Assembly: GCF_006542355.1 (NCBI RefSeq)
Contig: NZ_CP038141.1
Span: forward strand, 1,950,001-2,014,000
Length of the DNA: 64,000 nt
Origin: Swingsia samuiensis
GTDB taxonomy: Bacteria > Pseudomonadota > Alphaproteobacteria > Acetobacterales > Acetobacteraceae
Direction: 5' to 3'
Shown here piece by piece: positions 11,146 through 19,832 of the stretch; positions within the stretch are counted from its first letter, which is position 1, and every line of letters begins with the position of its first letter. The notes under the pieces are model-generated. The model was not told where the DNA came from and ran no database searches. It saw only the letters and a list, made by a program, of their open reading frames with translations. A program made the position numbers and the translations under genes.

Positions 11146-12288
11146 ATGAACCGTTTGAGCCGTCGTCATTTTATGATGGGAAGCATGGTATGTGCTTGTT
11201 TCGATTCGGAATCAGTTCGGGCGAAAGAAGTGTATAACTTGCCTCAGGCAGATCAGCTCTTACGGAAAGCAGTCGATGCACACAAAATACCTGGAGCCGT
11301 TTTAGCTGTTGGGTTTAACGGAAAGTGTGTGCATCGGTATGTCTATGGCTGTCGCGCATTAGTACCCGATGCTGAACCTATGACGTGGGATACGGTGTTT
11401 GATATGGCATCGTTAACGAAACCCACCATGACAGCCTTAGCTGTGATGCAACTGGTGGAAACAGGGCAGTTAGAATTAGATAAGCCCGTCAGTAAGTATT
11501 TTCCTGATTTTGCGGTAAACGGAAAAGAGGCGATTACGCTTTGGCTCTTGATGACGCATTATTCAGGCTTGCCCCCAGATTTGCCACTTAATTATGATTG
11601 GTCAGGCAAAGAGATAGCCGTAAGCCTAGCTATGCAGTCTGGGGTGATTAACGCCCCGGGGACTAAATTTGTTTATAGCGATATTAATTATATTGTTTTG
11701 GGATTACTGGTGGAGAAGGTGAGTGGCCAACCGCTGAACGTATATGTGAAAGAGCATATTTTATCTCCATTAGGTATGGTGCATTCAGGCTATTTACCTG
11801 AGAGGGATGAACAATCAATCATCGCACCGACGCAATATGATGATCATGGGGTGATGTTGCGCGGCATTGTGCATGATCCAACAGCACGAAGAATGGGTGG
11901 AGTTGCGGGACATGCAGGATTGTTCTCAAATGCAGGAGATATGTGTTTATATGTTCAGGCGTTGCTTGATCGACTGGCCGGACGAGCAAGTCGTTTCCCG
12001 CTAAAACGAGAAACACTGCAACTTATGGTAACGCCACAACAGCCACCGGGAAAGAAAGATCTGCGAGGTTTAGGATGGGATATTGCCACGCATTATTCGA
12101 CACCTAGAGGGGATCTATTTTCAGATAAGTCTTTTGGTCATACAGGATTTACAGGGCCTTCTGTATGGATTGATCCCGTAGATGAAAGATATGTGTTGAT
12201 TTTGACAAATCGTGTTCATCCTTCGGGAGGGCAAAGTATCGTTAAACTTCGGTATGAAGTGGCTTCAGCCGTTGCGAGGGGCTTGTGA
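11146..12288 (+). CDS. Secreted serine hydrolase, class C beta-lactamase-like
   Basis: A 380-aa protein of the beta-lactamase/esterase/PBP4* superfamily. The N-terminus contains SRRHFMMGSM, a twin-arginine-like signal, suggesting Tat export. The nucleophile motif SLTK is at 89-92, the Tyr motif YSD at 177-179, and GHTGFTG near the C-terminus is the KTG-equivalent. The set fits esterases and peptidases of this fold better than true cephalosporinases. The substrate is unknown. It follows putR by 25 bp but need not share its function. Confidence 0.85.
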   Translation: MNRLSRRHFMMGSMVCACFDSESVRAKEVYNLPQADQLLRKAVDAHKIPGAVLAVGFNGKCVHRYVYGCRALVPDAEPMTWDTVFDMASLTKPTMTALAVMQLVETGQLELDKPVSKYFPDFAVNGKEAITLWLLMTHYSGLPPDLPLNYDWSGKEIAVSLAMQSGVINAPGTKFVYSDINYIVLGLLVEKVSGQPLNVYVKEHILSPLGMVHSGYLPERDEQSIIAPTQYDDHGVMLRGIVHDPTARRMGGVAGHAGLFSNAGDMCLYVQALLDRLAGRASRFPLKRETLQLMVTPQQPPGKKDLRGLGWDIATHYSTPRGDLFSDKSFGHTGFTGPSVWIDPVDERYVLILTNRVHPSGGQSIVKLRYEVASAVARGL

Positions 12289-12363
12289 TCATTCATTTAT
12301 AGAGTGTAGTGTCAGTAAAAAATCACGAATATGTGACTTTATCTGATGTTTTAAGGGGGACCC

Positions 12364-13563
12364 ATGGCAAATATTTTAGCATTGCTCGCAGATGCTATGG
12401 TTTTTGTTTTCTTGCCATGGGTTTTGTGGCGTCTTTTACGCAAAACATTCCCGATCGTTATTTTGCCTATTCTTATTGGCATTATGATGGCGGTTTGGCA
12501 CGTTCCTGTTGAAAAAATTGGCATCCCATCGACATATGGAACATATATAGGTTGGGCGGCAGTTCTTGTCCTTGCTTTTACCGCCGGACTTGAAATGTGG
12601 CAGGCTCCGATTGGTAAAAAAGCGGATAATGTACCGGATGCATCATTAAGTCGTTTGCTACTGGGGGCGGCTGTAGCATTAGGCGGCCCCTTTATTGTCG
12701 GTACTATCTTTGCACGTGAGTATCTTTTAACACTTCATGGATGGCATGTTGAACAAGCAAAGCCGTGGGTCAGCGCGGCTGCATTGGGTTTATGCATTGG
12801 GGTGAGTGCGCTTCCAGTTTTGATAGGAATTGTGAGAGAACTTAAACCATCTCAAAAACCGTTAGGCCAACTGGCCTTGAAGCTGGCGGTTATTGATGAT
12901 GCTGTTTTATGGATTGGGTTGGCTTTGCTTCAAGTAGCAGAAAAAGGACCTTCTGCTTTAAAAGCATGGACAGGGATGGAAGTGGTAGCGATTGCCCTTC
13001 TTATAGGATTGGCAGTCTTTGGGAACTGGGCCTCAAAAAAATTAAAAAACCCACCATCATATGTGATCTGGCTGACCGTTCCTGTTTATTTAGTAGCGGG
13101 TTCATGGGCGAGCATGCAGTTGGGATTACATGAATTGATTGGTGCTTACTTTGCTGGGGCAACGATGCCTCCTGCTTGGGTGCGGCGTTTACCAGTTGAG
13201 GAGGTGGGCAGTTTTTCCCTTATCTGGTTAGCTCCGATGTTCTTTGGTCATAGTGGCCTTCATATTAATGGGGATGCTCTTACATGGCCGTCTATTATTG
13301 CATCTATTATGCTGGTGTTTGTATCGATCATATCAAAAATTGGGGCAGTTTATTTGTACCCACCTGCTTCTGGCTTAAAGGTTAGGCAAGCATTAGGTTT
13401 GGGGGTTTTACTTCAGTGTAAGGGCTTAATGGAGATTGTTGCAGCCACGATTTTCCATGCACAAGGTATGATTTCTGACTTCGCTTTTGCTTCATTGATG
13501 GTTTTAGCTGTTGTATCGACGACTTTGACAGGGCCAATGTTCAAGCTTGTTTATCGAGATTAA
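12364..13563 (+). CDS. CPA2-family cation:proton antiporter
   Basis: A 399-aa integral membrane protein with about 12 hydrophobic helices and no C-terminal TrkA-N domain. The region LALKLAVIDDAVLWIGLAL carries the paired Asp-Asp characteristic of the Na+/H+ exchanger domain core, and HELIGAYFAGATMPP is the second typical signature. It probably exchanges Na+ or K+ for H+ at the inner membrane. AGGGGGA just before the ATG is a strong ribosome site. Ion specificity cannot be read from sequence. Confidence 0.85.
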   Translation: MANILALLADAMVFVFLPWVLWRLLRKTFPIVILPILIGIMMAVWHVPVEKIGIPSTYGTYIGWAAVLVLAFTAGLEMWQAPIGKKADNVPDASLSRLLLGAAVALGGPFIVGTIFAREYLLTLHGWHVEQAKPWVSAAALGLCIGVSALPVLIGIVRELKPSQKPLGQLALKLAVIDDAVLWIGLALLQVAEKGPSALKAWTGMEVVAIALLIGLAVFGNWASKKLKNPPSYVIWLTVPVYLVAGSWASMQLGLHELIGAYFAGATMPPAWVRRLPVEEVGSFSLIWLAPMFFGHSGLHINGDALTWPSIIASIMLVFVSIISKIGAVYLYPPASGLKVRQALGLGVLLQCKGLMEIVAATIFHAQGMISDFAFASLMVLAVVSTTLTGPMFKLVYRD

Positions 13564-13659
13564 GGGTCTCCATCCTCTTAATGTGATTGGAAGTCTGAAG
13601 GATAATCGTTACATTTCGCAGAGTGTTATTTTTGAACGTCAGTTTAAGAAAGTAAATAT

Positions 13660-14556
13660 ATGTCAAATGCAATGATGGCTGACCATATTGTACGTGCGCC
13701 TGGATTTATTGCAGCTCTTGATCAGAGTGGAGGCTCAACACCGAAAGCTTTGGAGCAATATGGTATTAAGCCGGATGCTTATTCAAATGATGAAGAGATG
13801 TTCCGTTTGATGCATGAGATGCGTGTGCGGATCATCTCTTCTCCTGTATTTAAAGAACATAAGATTTTAGGTGCTATTCTTTTTGAAAAGACGATGGATG
13901 GGACTGTTGGTTCAACGCCTGTTCCAACCTATTTGTGGGAAAAATGCCAGATTGTTCCTTTCCTTAAGATTGATAAAGGATTGGAAGAAGAAAAGAATGG
14001 CGTTCAATTGATGAAGCCTATTCCGGGATTAGATGCTCTTTTGAACAGAGCGGCTAAACTTGGTGTCTATGGGACGAAAGAGCGCTCTGTTATTCGTCTG
14101 GCGAACCCTGAGGCAATTAAAGAAGTCGTAAAGCAGCAATATGAGATTGCAGCACAGGTGGCTTCTCATGGGCTTGTACCTATTCTTGAGCCAGAGGTTT
14201 TAGTGAAGAGTCCAGAAAAAGCTAAAGCTGAACAAATCTTGCATGATGAACTCAAAAAAGGCTTGGATGCTCTTGCTGGTGATTATCCTATCATGCTGAA
14301 AATTACATTGCCTGAAAAACAGGATTTGTATGCAGATTTGATTAAACACCCACGTATGCAGCGTGTCGTTGCCCTATCTGGGGGGTACCCTTTAGATCAA
14401 GCATGTGAGAAATTAAGAGAAAATAAAGGCGTGATTGCTAGTTTCTCTCGTGCATTATTAGACAAATTGCGTGTGGATCAGACCGATGCAGACTTTAATC
14501 AAGCACTGAGCACGGTTGTTGATCAGATTTATGATGCATCTGTTCATAAAGTATAA
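13660..14556 (+). CDS. fda: Fructose-bisphosphate aldolase class I
   Basis: A 298-aa Schiff-base aldolase. The N-terminal GFIAALDQSGGSTPKALEQYG is the class I signature, and ILEPEVL with a downstream Lys in MLKITLPEK provides the active-site region. Cleaves or forms fructose-1,6-bisphosphate; class I enzymes also condense DHAP with erythrose-4-phosphate to sedoheptulose-1,7-bisphosphate. A strong terminator follows, but the next gene, an SHB17-like phosphatase, is only 69 bp on, suggesting a functional pair. Confidence 0.92.
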   Translation: MSNAMMADHIVRAPGFIAALDQSGGSTPKALEQYGIKPDAYSNDEEMFRLMHEMRVRIISSPVFKEHKILGAILFEKTMDGTVGSTPVPTYLWEKCQIVPFLKIDKGLEEEKNGVQLMKPIPGLDALLNRAAKLGVYGTKERSVIRLANPEAIKEVVKQQYEIAAQVASHGLVPILEPEVLVKSPEKAKAEQILHDELKKGLDALAGDYPIMLKITLPEKQDLYADLIKHPRMQRVVALSGGYPLDQACEKLRENKGVIASFSRALLDKLRVDQTDADFNQALSTVVDQIYDASVHKV

Positions 14557-14575
14557 TTTTTAAGGCGTATATCTC

Positions 14576-14610
14576 ATGCTCTGCATTATCAAAATTGCAG
14601 AGCATATTTT
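14576..14610 (+). terminator. Intrinsic terminator after fda
   Basis: ATGCTCTGCA and TGCAGAGCAT form a perfect 10-bp stem around a 10-nt loop, followed by ATTTTT. A textbook rho-independent terminator just before the next gene's ribosome site. Confidence 0.85.
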
Positions 14611-14625
14611 TAGAGGAAATTTATT

Positions 14626-15189
14626 ATGAAAACGACTTTATGGTTAATCCGTCATGGTGAAACAGAATGGAGTTTAAGTGGGCAACATACAGGGCGGACA
14701 GATATTCCCTTAACAGAGAATGGCCGTCAGCAGGCTCTTTCCTTGGTGCCTCGTTTAGAAGGACAGAAGTTTGACCATATTTTCACCAGCCCTTTGCAAC
14801 GAGCGAAAGAGACATGCCAACTGTCAGGTTTAGGTAGCCGTGCGCAGATTGAGCCAGATTTGCTCGAATGGGATTATGGGATTTATGAAGGTCGTAAAAC
14901 AGCTGAAATTGTAAAAGATGAGCCCGGTTGGTCTTTATGGACGTCCGACATGAAAAATGGCGAAACGGCAGCTCAGGTTCAAGAGCGAGCAACACGTTTG
15001 ATTAATAAGCTTCAGAGTATTGGTGGAACGATCGCTTTATTTGCTCATGGGCATATTTTGCGTAGTTTGATTGGTGTTTGGGCTCAAAACGATATTAAAT
15101 TAGGAAAACATATTCTTTTAGACACGGCCTCGATTTCTATTTTAGGTTTTTACCGTGAAGATCGAGTTATTCGTAAGTTGAATGCTTGA
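14626..15189 (+). CDS. Histidine phosphatase, SHB17-like sugar bisphosphatase
   Basis: A 187-aa branch 1 histidine phosphatase. The catalytic motif is LIRHGETEWS (His9), with ETEWSLSGQHTGRTDIPLT closely matching yeast sedoheptulose-1,7-bisphosphatase Shb17, and the pattern EWDYGIYEG ... NGETAAQ ... FAHGHILR also conserved in order. The second catalytic His is in FAHGH. It probably removes a phosphate from a sugar bisphosphate. Being next to class I aldolase makes sedoheptulose-bisphosphate a reasonable substrate (inference). It overlaps the next phosphatase gene by 8 bp, with AGAGGAA before its ATG. Confidence 0.8.
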   Translation: MKTTLWLIRHGETEWSLSGQHTGRTDIPLTENGRQQALSLVPRLEGQKFDHIFTSPLQRAKETCQLSGLGSRAQIEPDLLEWDYGIYEGRKTAEIVKDEPGWSLWTSDMKNGETAAQVQERATRLINKLQSIGGTIALFAHGHILRSLIGVWAQNDIKLGKHILLDTASISILGFYREDRVIRKLNA

Positions 15190-15745
15190 TCCTGATTTAA
15201 ATCGAGTTCCTCTCCTGCTGGTTCGGCACCCTGAAGTCTTGAATGGTCAAGGGGTATGCTATGGGCGGCAGGAGATGGATTTGGTCAAGGGGTGGGAACA
15301 AAAAGCACATAATTTGTTAGAATATGTTCTTAAGTATGATTTCAAAGTTATTTATTCATCCCCTGCGCAGCGTTGTGCACTTTTAGCTAATTTTGTAGCC
15401 AAGAAAGCAGGCATAGATTTAAAATACGATGCGCGCTTACAAGAGCTGGACTTTGGAGAGTGGGAAGGAACAAAATGGGAAGACGTTCCGAGAGTTTTTT
15501 TGGATGAGTGGGCTGCCACTCCTGAGACATTTCAGATCCCAGGAGGAGAAAATTTACAGGATTTGAGAGTTCGTGTTTTTTCTTTCTGGGAGGAGTGTAT
15601 TTCTCATTTTCAGATATCCGCTTGTGTCATATCTCATGGAGGGCCGTTACGGTTGCTTTGTGCGTTGGCAGAAAAAAAGCCATTAGATGTTTTGGCTCCT
15701 TCTCTTCCTCAAGGGGGGCTGCGGCTATTTTGGCCTAACGCCTGA
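15182..15745 (+). CDS. CobC-like histidine phosphatase (alpha-ribazole phosphatase type)
   Basis: A 187-aa histidine phosphatase with LLLVRHPEVLNGQGVCYGRQEMDL. RHPEV in place of RHGET and the CYGRxDxxL pattern are typical of alpha-ribazole-5'-phosphate phosphatase, the last dephosphorylation in nucleotide-loop assembly (Salmonella CobC). LDFGEWEG and the C-terminal SHGGPLRLL complete the active site. It overlaps the preceding gene by 8 bp, and its 3' end overlaps the convergent bluB by 11 bp, placing it at the edge of the cobalamin locus. Confidence 0.8.
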   Translation: MLDPDLNRVPLLLVRHPEVLNGQGVCYGRQEMDLVKGWEQKAHNLLEYVLKYDFKVIYSSPAQRCALLANFVAKKAGIDLKYDARLQELDFGEWEGTKWEDVPRVFLDEWAATPETFQIPGGENLQDLRVRVFSFWEECISHFQISACVISHGGPLRLLCALAEKKPLDVLAPSLPQGGLRLFWPNA

Positions 15746-16373
15746 TCCACTGGCGGCGTTCAGGGTTTCGTTTCTCCCACCCCATTCGTTCTAGTTCAGG
15801 AGAGCTTGAAGGAGCGACCGGGTATCCAACACAAAGATAAGCAATAAACTCCCAGTTGTCTTCAGCTTCAAGTGCTTTTGCAACGAGATTGGGTTCTAAA
15901 ATAGAGACCCACCCAATTCCAACCCCTGCAGCGGTTGCTGCAAGCCAGAATGTATGAATGGCCATAACGGTGGACCATGTTGTGGTTGCAGGCATTGTTT
16001 GCCGCCCAAGGCCTTGGCCTTGTTTTGTGTTTTTTTCACAAAATACTGCAACATGATGGGGAGCGTCATCCAACCCAGCGAGTTTGAGGGAAGCATAGTT
16101 GGAGGCTTGTTCGCCGTCATATCCTTCCAATGCATTTTTGTTGCAGGTTTCAAAGCTTTGACGAATGATAGAACGTTTTTTGGGGCTCTCAACCAGCATA
16201 AAACGCCATGGTTCACTTAAACCTACAGATGGCGCGAGAATGGAGGTTTGTAAAAGATCATCAAGGAGATGGTCAGGTAAAGGTTGACGCTGGAAGTGGC
16301 GTACATCTCGGCGCCATTTAAAAAGTTCATTCAGCTCTTTTGAAAAATGATGCGAAAAATCAGGTTGTTGCAT
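15735..16373 (-). CDS. bluB: 5,6-dimethylbenzimidazole synthase BluB
   Basis: A 212-aa nitroreductase-fold flavoenzyme that breaks down FMN with O2 to make dimethylbenzimidazole, the lower ligand of B12. Recognised from FKWRRDVRHFQ near the N-terminus, LAPSVGLSEPWRF, and the C-terminal GVGIGWVSIL. The O2 requirement agrees with an aerobic organism. It is the last gene of cobT-cobS-cbtB-cbtA-bluB and overlaps cbtA by 14 bp. Confidence 0.93.
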   Translation of the reverse strand: MQQPDFSHHFSKELNELFKWRRDVRHFQRQPLPDHLLDDLLQTSILAPSVGLSEPWRFMLVESPKKRSIIRQSFETCNKNALEGYDGEQASNYASLKLAGLDDAPHHVAVFCEKNTKQGQGLGRQTMPATTTWSTVMAIHTFWLAATAAGVGIGWVSILEPNLVAKALEAEDNWEFIAYLCVGYPVAPSSSPELERMGWEKRNPERRQWIRR

Positions 16374-17082
16374 TGTTTTTCTCTAAAACGTGACTAGCAA
16401 GAGCACCAAACACAAGGCCGATTGTACTCCATAAGACCAGCTGCATACCAATAGCGGCCTCCCGAAAGCGCCAAAGGACAACGGCCGGAAAATGAGCAGG
16501 GACTTCATTAATATCTGGCATTTGATTTTGAACGAGCCATGTAAGGGAAATGAAAATTAGAGTGGTAATGATCGTTCCATTCCACTTACCGAACCGTTTA
16601 ATGAGAGGAATGCTACACATTAAGGCTGCTGCGAAAGAGCAAAGTGATAGGATGATAATACCAAAATATGTTTCTGTTCGGTAATTGATTGTTGTGGAAA
16701 GCCCTACTGCTGGAGGATTGGGTGGGTATTTCAAATCCGGTAGGAGTACAAAGATAATAAAACTCATCATCGCGATGACGAGCGAGAGCGTACGGGCAGA
16801 AAATTGCCCTATTCGGCCATAAGCGAATGAAAAGATAAGAGCAAAAATTCCACCGTAAGCTGTTCCATACATGATGGCAGCTATCAGGAGACCAAAGGAT
16901 GCTTGTATGGAGCGGCTTACAATCTCTGGTTCAGGAGTAGTCCCAGCAGCTATATCTTGTGCTTTTTCAAAAGCAATCGCGAGGTTTATTTGTGGCTCAC
17001 CAAAGATTTTTGCAAAAATAAAAGCGAGCAAGGCTCCAATAATGCCTGCAATCATGCCACGTGTTAATAAACGACCGGGCAT
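16360..17082 (-). CDS. cbtA: Cobalt transporter subunit CbtA
   Basis: A 240-aa membrane protein with about six hydrophobic segments. The N-terminus LLTRGMIAGIIGALLAFIFA and the following FGEPQINLAIAFE match CbtA, the proposed permease that works with CbtB in cobalt uptake, a family found mainly in B12-producing proteobacteria. It lies 2 bp after cbtB and overlaps bluB, so it is translated in the same operon. Confidence 0.88.
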   Translation of the reverse strand: MPGRLLTRGMIAGIIGALLAFIFAKIFGEPQINLAIAFEKAQDIAAGTTPEPEIVSRSIQASFGLLIAAIMYGTAYGGIFALIFSFAYGRIGQFSARTLSLVIAMMSFIIFVLLPDLKYPPNPPAVGLSTTINYRTETYFGIIILSLCSFAAALMCSIPLIKRFGKWNGTIITTLIFISLTWLVQNQMPDINEVPAHFPAVVLWRFREAAIGMQLVLWSTIGLVFGALASHVLEKNNATT

Positions 17083-17084
17083 GA

Positions 17085-17312
17085 TTAGTGGCAGGGGAAA
17101 CCAAGAAGGTGACGTCCGTCATGTACGAACTCATGCACCGCATGACCAGCAATGAGTGAGGTTGCGCCTTGCTCGGCTCCAACAAAATAAAGAAGGAGCA
17201 AACTTAATGTAAGGCCGAAAACTGCCCATGGAATTAAAGTTTTAATAGGAAGTGGACGAGGAGAGGCAACCGCTTTGGAAGAAAAAGCAGAAGAAGAAAA
17301 AGCTTTGGTCAT
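17085..17312 (-). CDS. cbtB: Cobalt transporter subunit CbtB
   Basis: A 75-aa protein with one membrane helix (WAVFGLTLSLLLLYFVG) and a C-terminal HAVHEFVHDGRHLLGFPCH tail whose histidines are the CbtB metal-binding signature. The ATG at 17312 is preferred because GGA lies about 10 nt upstream; an upstream TTG at 17327 is also in frame. Downstream cbtA follows almost immediately. Confidence 0.86.
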   Translation of the reverse strand: MTKAFSSSAFSSKAVASPRPLPIKTLIPWAVFGLTLSLLLLYFVGAEQGATSLIAGHAVHEFVHDGRHLLGFPCH

Positions 17313-17370
17313 GAGAGTAAATTCCAATACGGGATATTGGTTAAAGATTAGGATTTTCTAAAAGAGAAAG

Positions 17371-18138
17371 TCAACCTTGGAAGTATATGGCGAAGAAGGA
17401 GAGGAGTATGCATTCAATGGCGATCGTATTGGCGCCTAAGATATCCCCTGTATAACCAGAGATAAGACGTAAAGCGATAGTGCGTGATAAAGCTGTGATG
17501 AGCAGAGTTATGAAATAGGCGGAAAGAGCGGCGCAAGCTGGAAGATTTAATAAAGCAATGCACAGTCCAATAAAACAGCATGCTAAGACATGATCTTTAG
17601 TAAGGGATTTGAGTTGGTGGGCAATTCCGTTTTCTCGAGCGGGAGACGTGGTGAAGGGGATAATAGGCAAGGATGTGCGTGCAAGGGCACTCGTTACGAT
17701 CAAGCTTGGTAAAACAGCGCTAAAAGGAAGAGAGGCAAGTGCTGTTACACGAATACCAAAACTCATGATGAGAGCGAGTGTTCCATAACTACCGATTTGG
17801 CTATCTCGCATGATATCGAGACGTCTTGTCTTTTCAAAGCCTCCCCCATAGCCATCTGCGGTATCAGCCAGTCCATCGTCATGGAGTGCGCCAGAGATAA
17901 GGATTTGAGAACTTATTCCCCATGTAGCGGCGAGTAAAGGTGATGCATTTTGAGAATATAAAAGGTCAAAAATGCTCCCTCCAATCGCTCCGATCAGACT
18001 GCCTATAATAGGCCAACACCATGTAGAGCGTTGAAGAGACCATTGAGAGTGAGAGGTATTAAGCCAATGTGTTGGAAAGCGAGTGAGGAGGCTTAAGGAA
18101 CAGGCCAGATCTTCTCGGAGATTCAGAAAAGATTTCAT
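17371..18138 (-). CDS. cobS: Adenosylcobinamide-GDP ribazoletransferase CobS
   Basis: A 255-aa polytopic membrane enzyme (cobalamin synthase, CobV in Pseudomonas nomenclature) that joins alpha-ribazole to adenosylcobinamide-GDP. LTRFPTHW near the N-terminus and GALHDDGLADTADGYGGG (about 82-99) with its Asp cluster are the family signature. Its start overlaps the cobT stop (ATGA), implying translational coupling. Confidence 0.94.
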   Translation of the reverse strand: MKSFLNLREDLACSLSLLTRFPTHWLNTSHSQWSLQRSTWCWPIIGSLIGAIGGSIFDLLYSQNASPLLAATWGISSQILISGALHDDGLADTADGYGGGFEKTRRLDIMRDSQIGSYGTLALIMSFGIRVTALASLPFSAVLPSLIVTSALARTSLPIIPFTTSPARENGIAHQLKSLTKDHVLACCFIGLCIALLNLPACAALSAYFITLLITALSRTIALRLISGYTGDILGANTIAIECILLSFFAIYFQG

Positions 18139-19187
18139 GAAGAGGTCTTTTGAGAGATAGAAGCCTCTTCAAAAGTGGCCATTTGAGTATGACAGGCCAA
18201 AGCCGCTCTTAAAAGAGGAATAGCTAAAGCTGCACCAGATCCTTCTCCTAAGCGAAGGCCAAGATGCAGGAGAGGGTTAAGAGCCATTTCTTTAGCTAAG
18301 CGTTGATGCCCTTTTTCTGCTGAACAATGAGAAAGGCGGGTGTGATCAAGAGCTTTTGAATTGAGCTTGAGCAAAGGCAAGACAGCCGCAGTGCAGATAA
18401 AGCCATCAAGTAGAACAGGGATATTGTGGTGCCGAGCGGCGAGTACGGCACCCATAATTGCCGCAAGTTCAAATCCACCTAAAGATTGAGCGACGAGAAG
18501 TGGGTCATTTAAGGTATGATGGTGGTGTTGAAGTGCTTGAGAAATAACGTCTGATTTACGCTTTATTCCTGCTTTGTTTATGCCTGTTCCTGCTCCAACC
18601 CAGTGGTGGATTTTCCCTCCAAAAAACGCATAGGATAAGGCCGCAGCCGGGGTTGTGTTTCCAATTCCCATTTCCCCCGGACAGAAAAGATCAAGGTTAG
18701 GAGAGACGGATTGAAAACCAATAGAAACAGCATCAAGAAACTCTGTTTCAGTCATGGCTGGTTGAGTTGTAAAATCAGCAGTTGGCTTTAAATTGTTTAA
18801 AGAAATAACGTCAAGGTTTGCTTGAGCATGAGCCGCTAATTGATTTATAGCGGCTCCTTTGGATTTGAAATTTTCCACCATCTGGGCCGTAACATTTGAA
18901 GGCCAAGGCGATACGCCATGTTTGGTCACTCCATGATTACCTGCAAATATGGTAATTTGAACATGCTTTAATTGAGGTGAGGATTTTTTTTGCCATTGAC
19001 CTAACCAAGAGACAAGTTCTTCAAGGCGGCCTAGGCTTCCTAGAGGTTTGGTCAGCTTTGCTTCGCGTTTGGCAATTGCAGTGCTAATATTGTGATCGGA
19101 TTCAGGCAAAGATAAACAGGCAGCTCTTAATGCAGAAAGGGTCTGAAAAGGCAGAGTTGTTTTTTGAGAAGCCGTACGAGATTGCAT
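18135..19187 (-). CDS. cobT: Nicotinate-nucleotide-DMB phosphoribosyltransferase CobT
   Basis: A 350-aa enzyme that transfers ribose-phosphate from nicotinate mononucleotide to dimethylbenzimidazole. LTKPLGSLGRLEELVSWLG, FAGNHGVTKHGVS and the C-terminal LGLRLGEGSGAALAIPLL, including the catalytic Glu, are typical. It is the first gene of the minus-strand operon. Its AGAGG ribosome site and ATG are both inside a 14-bp hairpin (19182-19222), so translation of cobT, and of the coupled cobS, is likely controlled at initiation. No B12 riboswitch precedes this operon. Confidence 0.94.
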   Translation of the reverse strand: MQSRTASQKTTLPFQTLSALRAACLSLPESDHNISTAIAKREAKLTKPLGSLGRLEELVSWLGQWQKKSSPQLKHVQITIFAGNHGVTKHGVSPWPSNVTAQMVENFKSKGAAINQLAAHAQANLDVISLNNLKPTADFTTQPAMTETEFLDAVSIGFQSVSPNLDLFCPGEMGIGNTTPAAALSYAFFGGKIHHWVGAGTGINKAGIKRKSDVISQALQHHHHTLNDPLLVAQSLGGFELAAIMGAVLAARHHNIPVLLDGFICTAAVLPLLKLNSKALDHTRLSHCSAEKGHQRLAKEMALNPLLHLGLRLGEGSGAALAIPLLRAALACHTQMATFEEASISQKTSS

Positions 19188-19222
19188 TCTTGCCTCTTGG
19201 TTCTTTTTAAGAGGGAATGCAA
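19182..19222 (-). promoter_or_regulatory. Hairpin sequestering cobT ribosome site and start codon
   Basis: In the cobT mRNA, TTGCATTC-CCTCTT (19222-19209) can pair with AAGAGG-(CAA)-GAATGCAA (19198-19182) around a 10-nt A-rich loop. All 14 pairs are Watson-Crick with one 3-nt bulge. AAGAGG is the Shine-Dalgarno sequence and the ATG is in the outer stem. The pairing is seen in the sequence; a regulatory role is inferred. Confidence 0.6.
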
Positions 19223-19263
19223 GAAGAAACTTTATAGTTAAGAGCGTTATACGGGAGAGAATA

Positions 19264-19782
19264 TTGGTAAGAAAAGAACATCGTATATCGCTGGTTTTAG
19301 GGGGCGCGCGTTCTGGGAAAAGCCGTATCGCAGAAAGTATTGTAACGACTTATCCTAAGCCATGGCTCTATTTGGCGACAGGGCGTGCTTTTGACCAAGA
19401 GATGCAAGATCGAATTGTTTTGCATCAACAAGCGCGTGAAGTCGGGTGGCAAACATTTGAAGAGCCTTTTCATATTGCTCAAGTTCTAAATGAGAATTTA
19501 CATCAGCCGATTTTAGTGGATTGTTTAACCCTGTGGTTGACGAATTTATTGCTGGAAGAAAAAGACGTTCACGCAGAAACAACAAAGCTTTTAGAAGCCG
19601 TTCAGAAGCGTAGTGGCCCTACTGTTTTTGTAGGGAATGAGGTGGGGCTGAGCATCGTTCCAGAAAATAGGCTGGTGCGTCGTTTTCGAGATGAAGCAGG
19701 TTTGTTGCACCAAAAGATAGGGAGCATAGCCGATCAGGTTTTGTTTGTGGCAGCCGGATTTCCCATAACATTGAAATCATAA
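19264..19782 (+). CDS. cobU: Adenosylcobinamide kinase / guanylyltransferase CobU
   Basis: A 172-aa bifunctional enzyme (CobP in Pseudomonas nomenclature) that phosphorylates adenosylcobinamide and attaches GMP. Walker A GGARSGKS is at about 13-20, YLATGRAFDQEM carries the family motif, the DCLTLWLTN Walker B region is at about 84-92, and FVGNEVGLSIVPENRL is diagnostic. Start codon TTG at 19264 with GGGAGAG just upstream. It diverges from cobT with a 76-bp gap and is followed by a B12 riboswitch, so it is transcribed from upstream of the riboswitch. Confidence 0.93.
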   Translation: MVRKEHRISLVLGGARSGKSRIAESIVTTYPKPWLYLATGRAFDQEMQDRIVLHQQAREVGWQTFEEPFHIAQVLNENLHQPILVDCLTLWLTNLLLEEKDVHAETTKLLEAVQKRSGPTVFVGNEVGLSIVPENRLVRRFRDEAGLLHQKIGSIADQVLFVAAGFPITLKS

Positions 19783-19832
19783 GTGAAAAAACGGGCTTTG
19801 ACAGTTGAGCCTTACGAGGATAGGGGTAAGGG

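Noticed and set aside
17328-17370. B12 riboswitch before cbtB
   Set aside because: The gap between cobS and cbtB is too short for a riboswitch and has none of the conserved elements.
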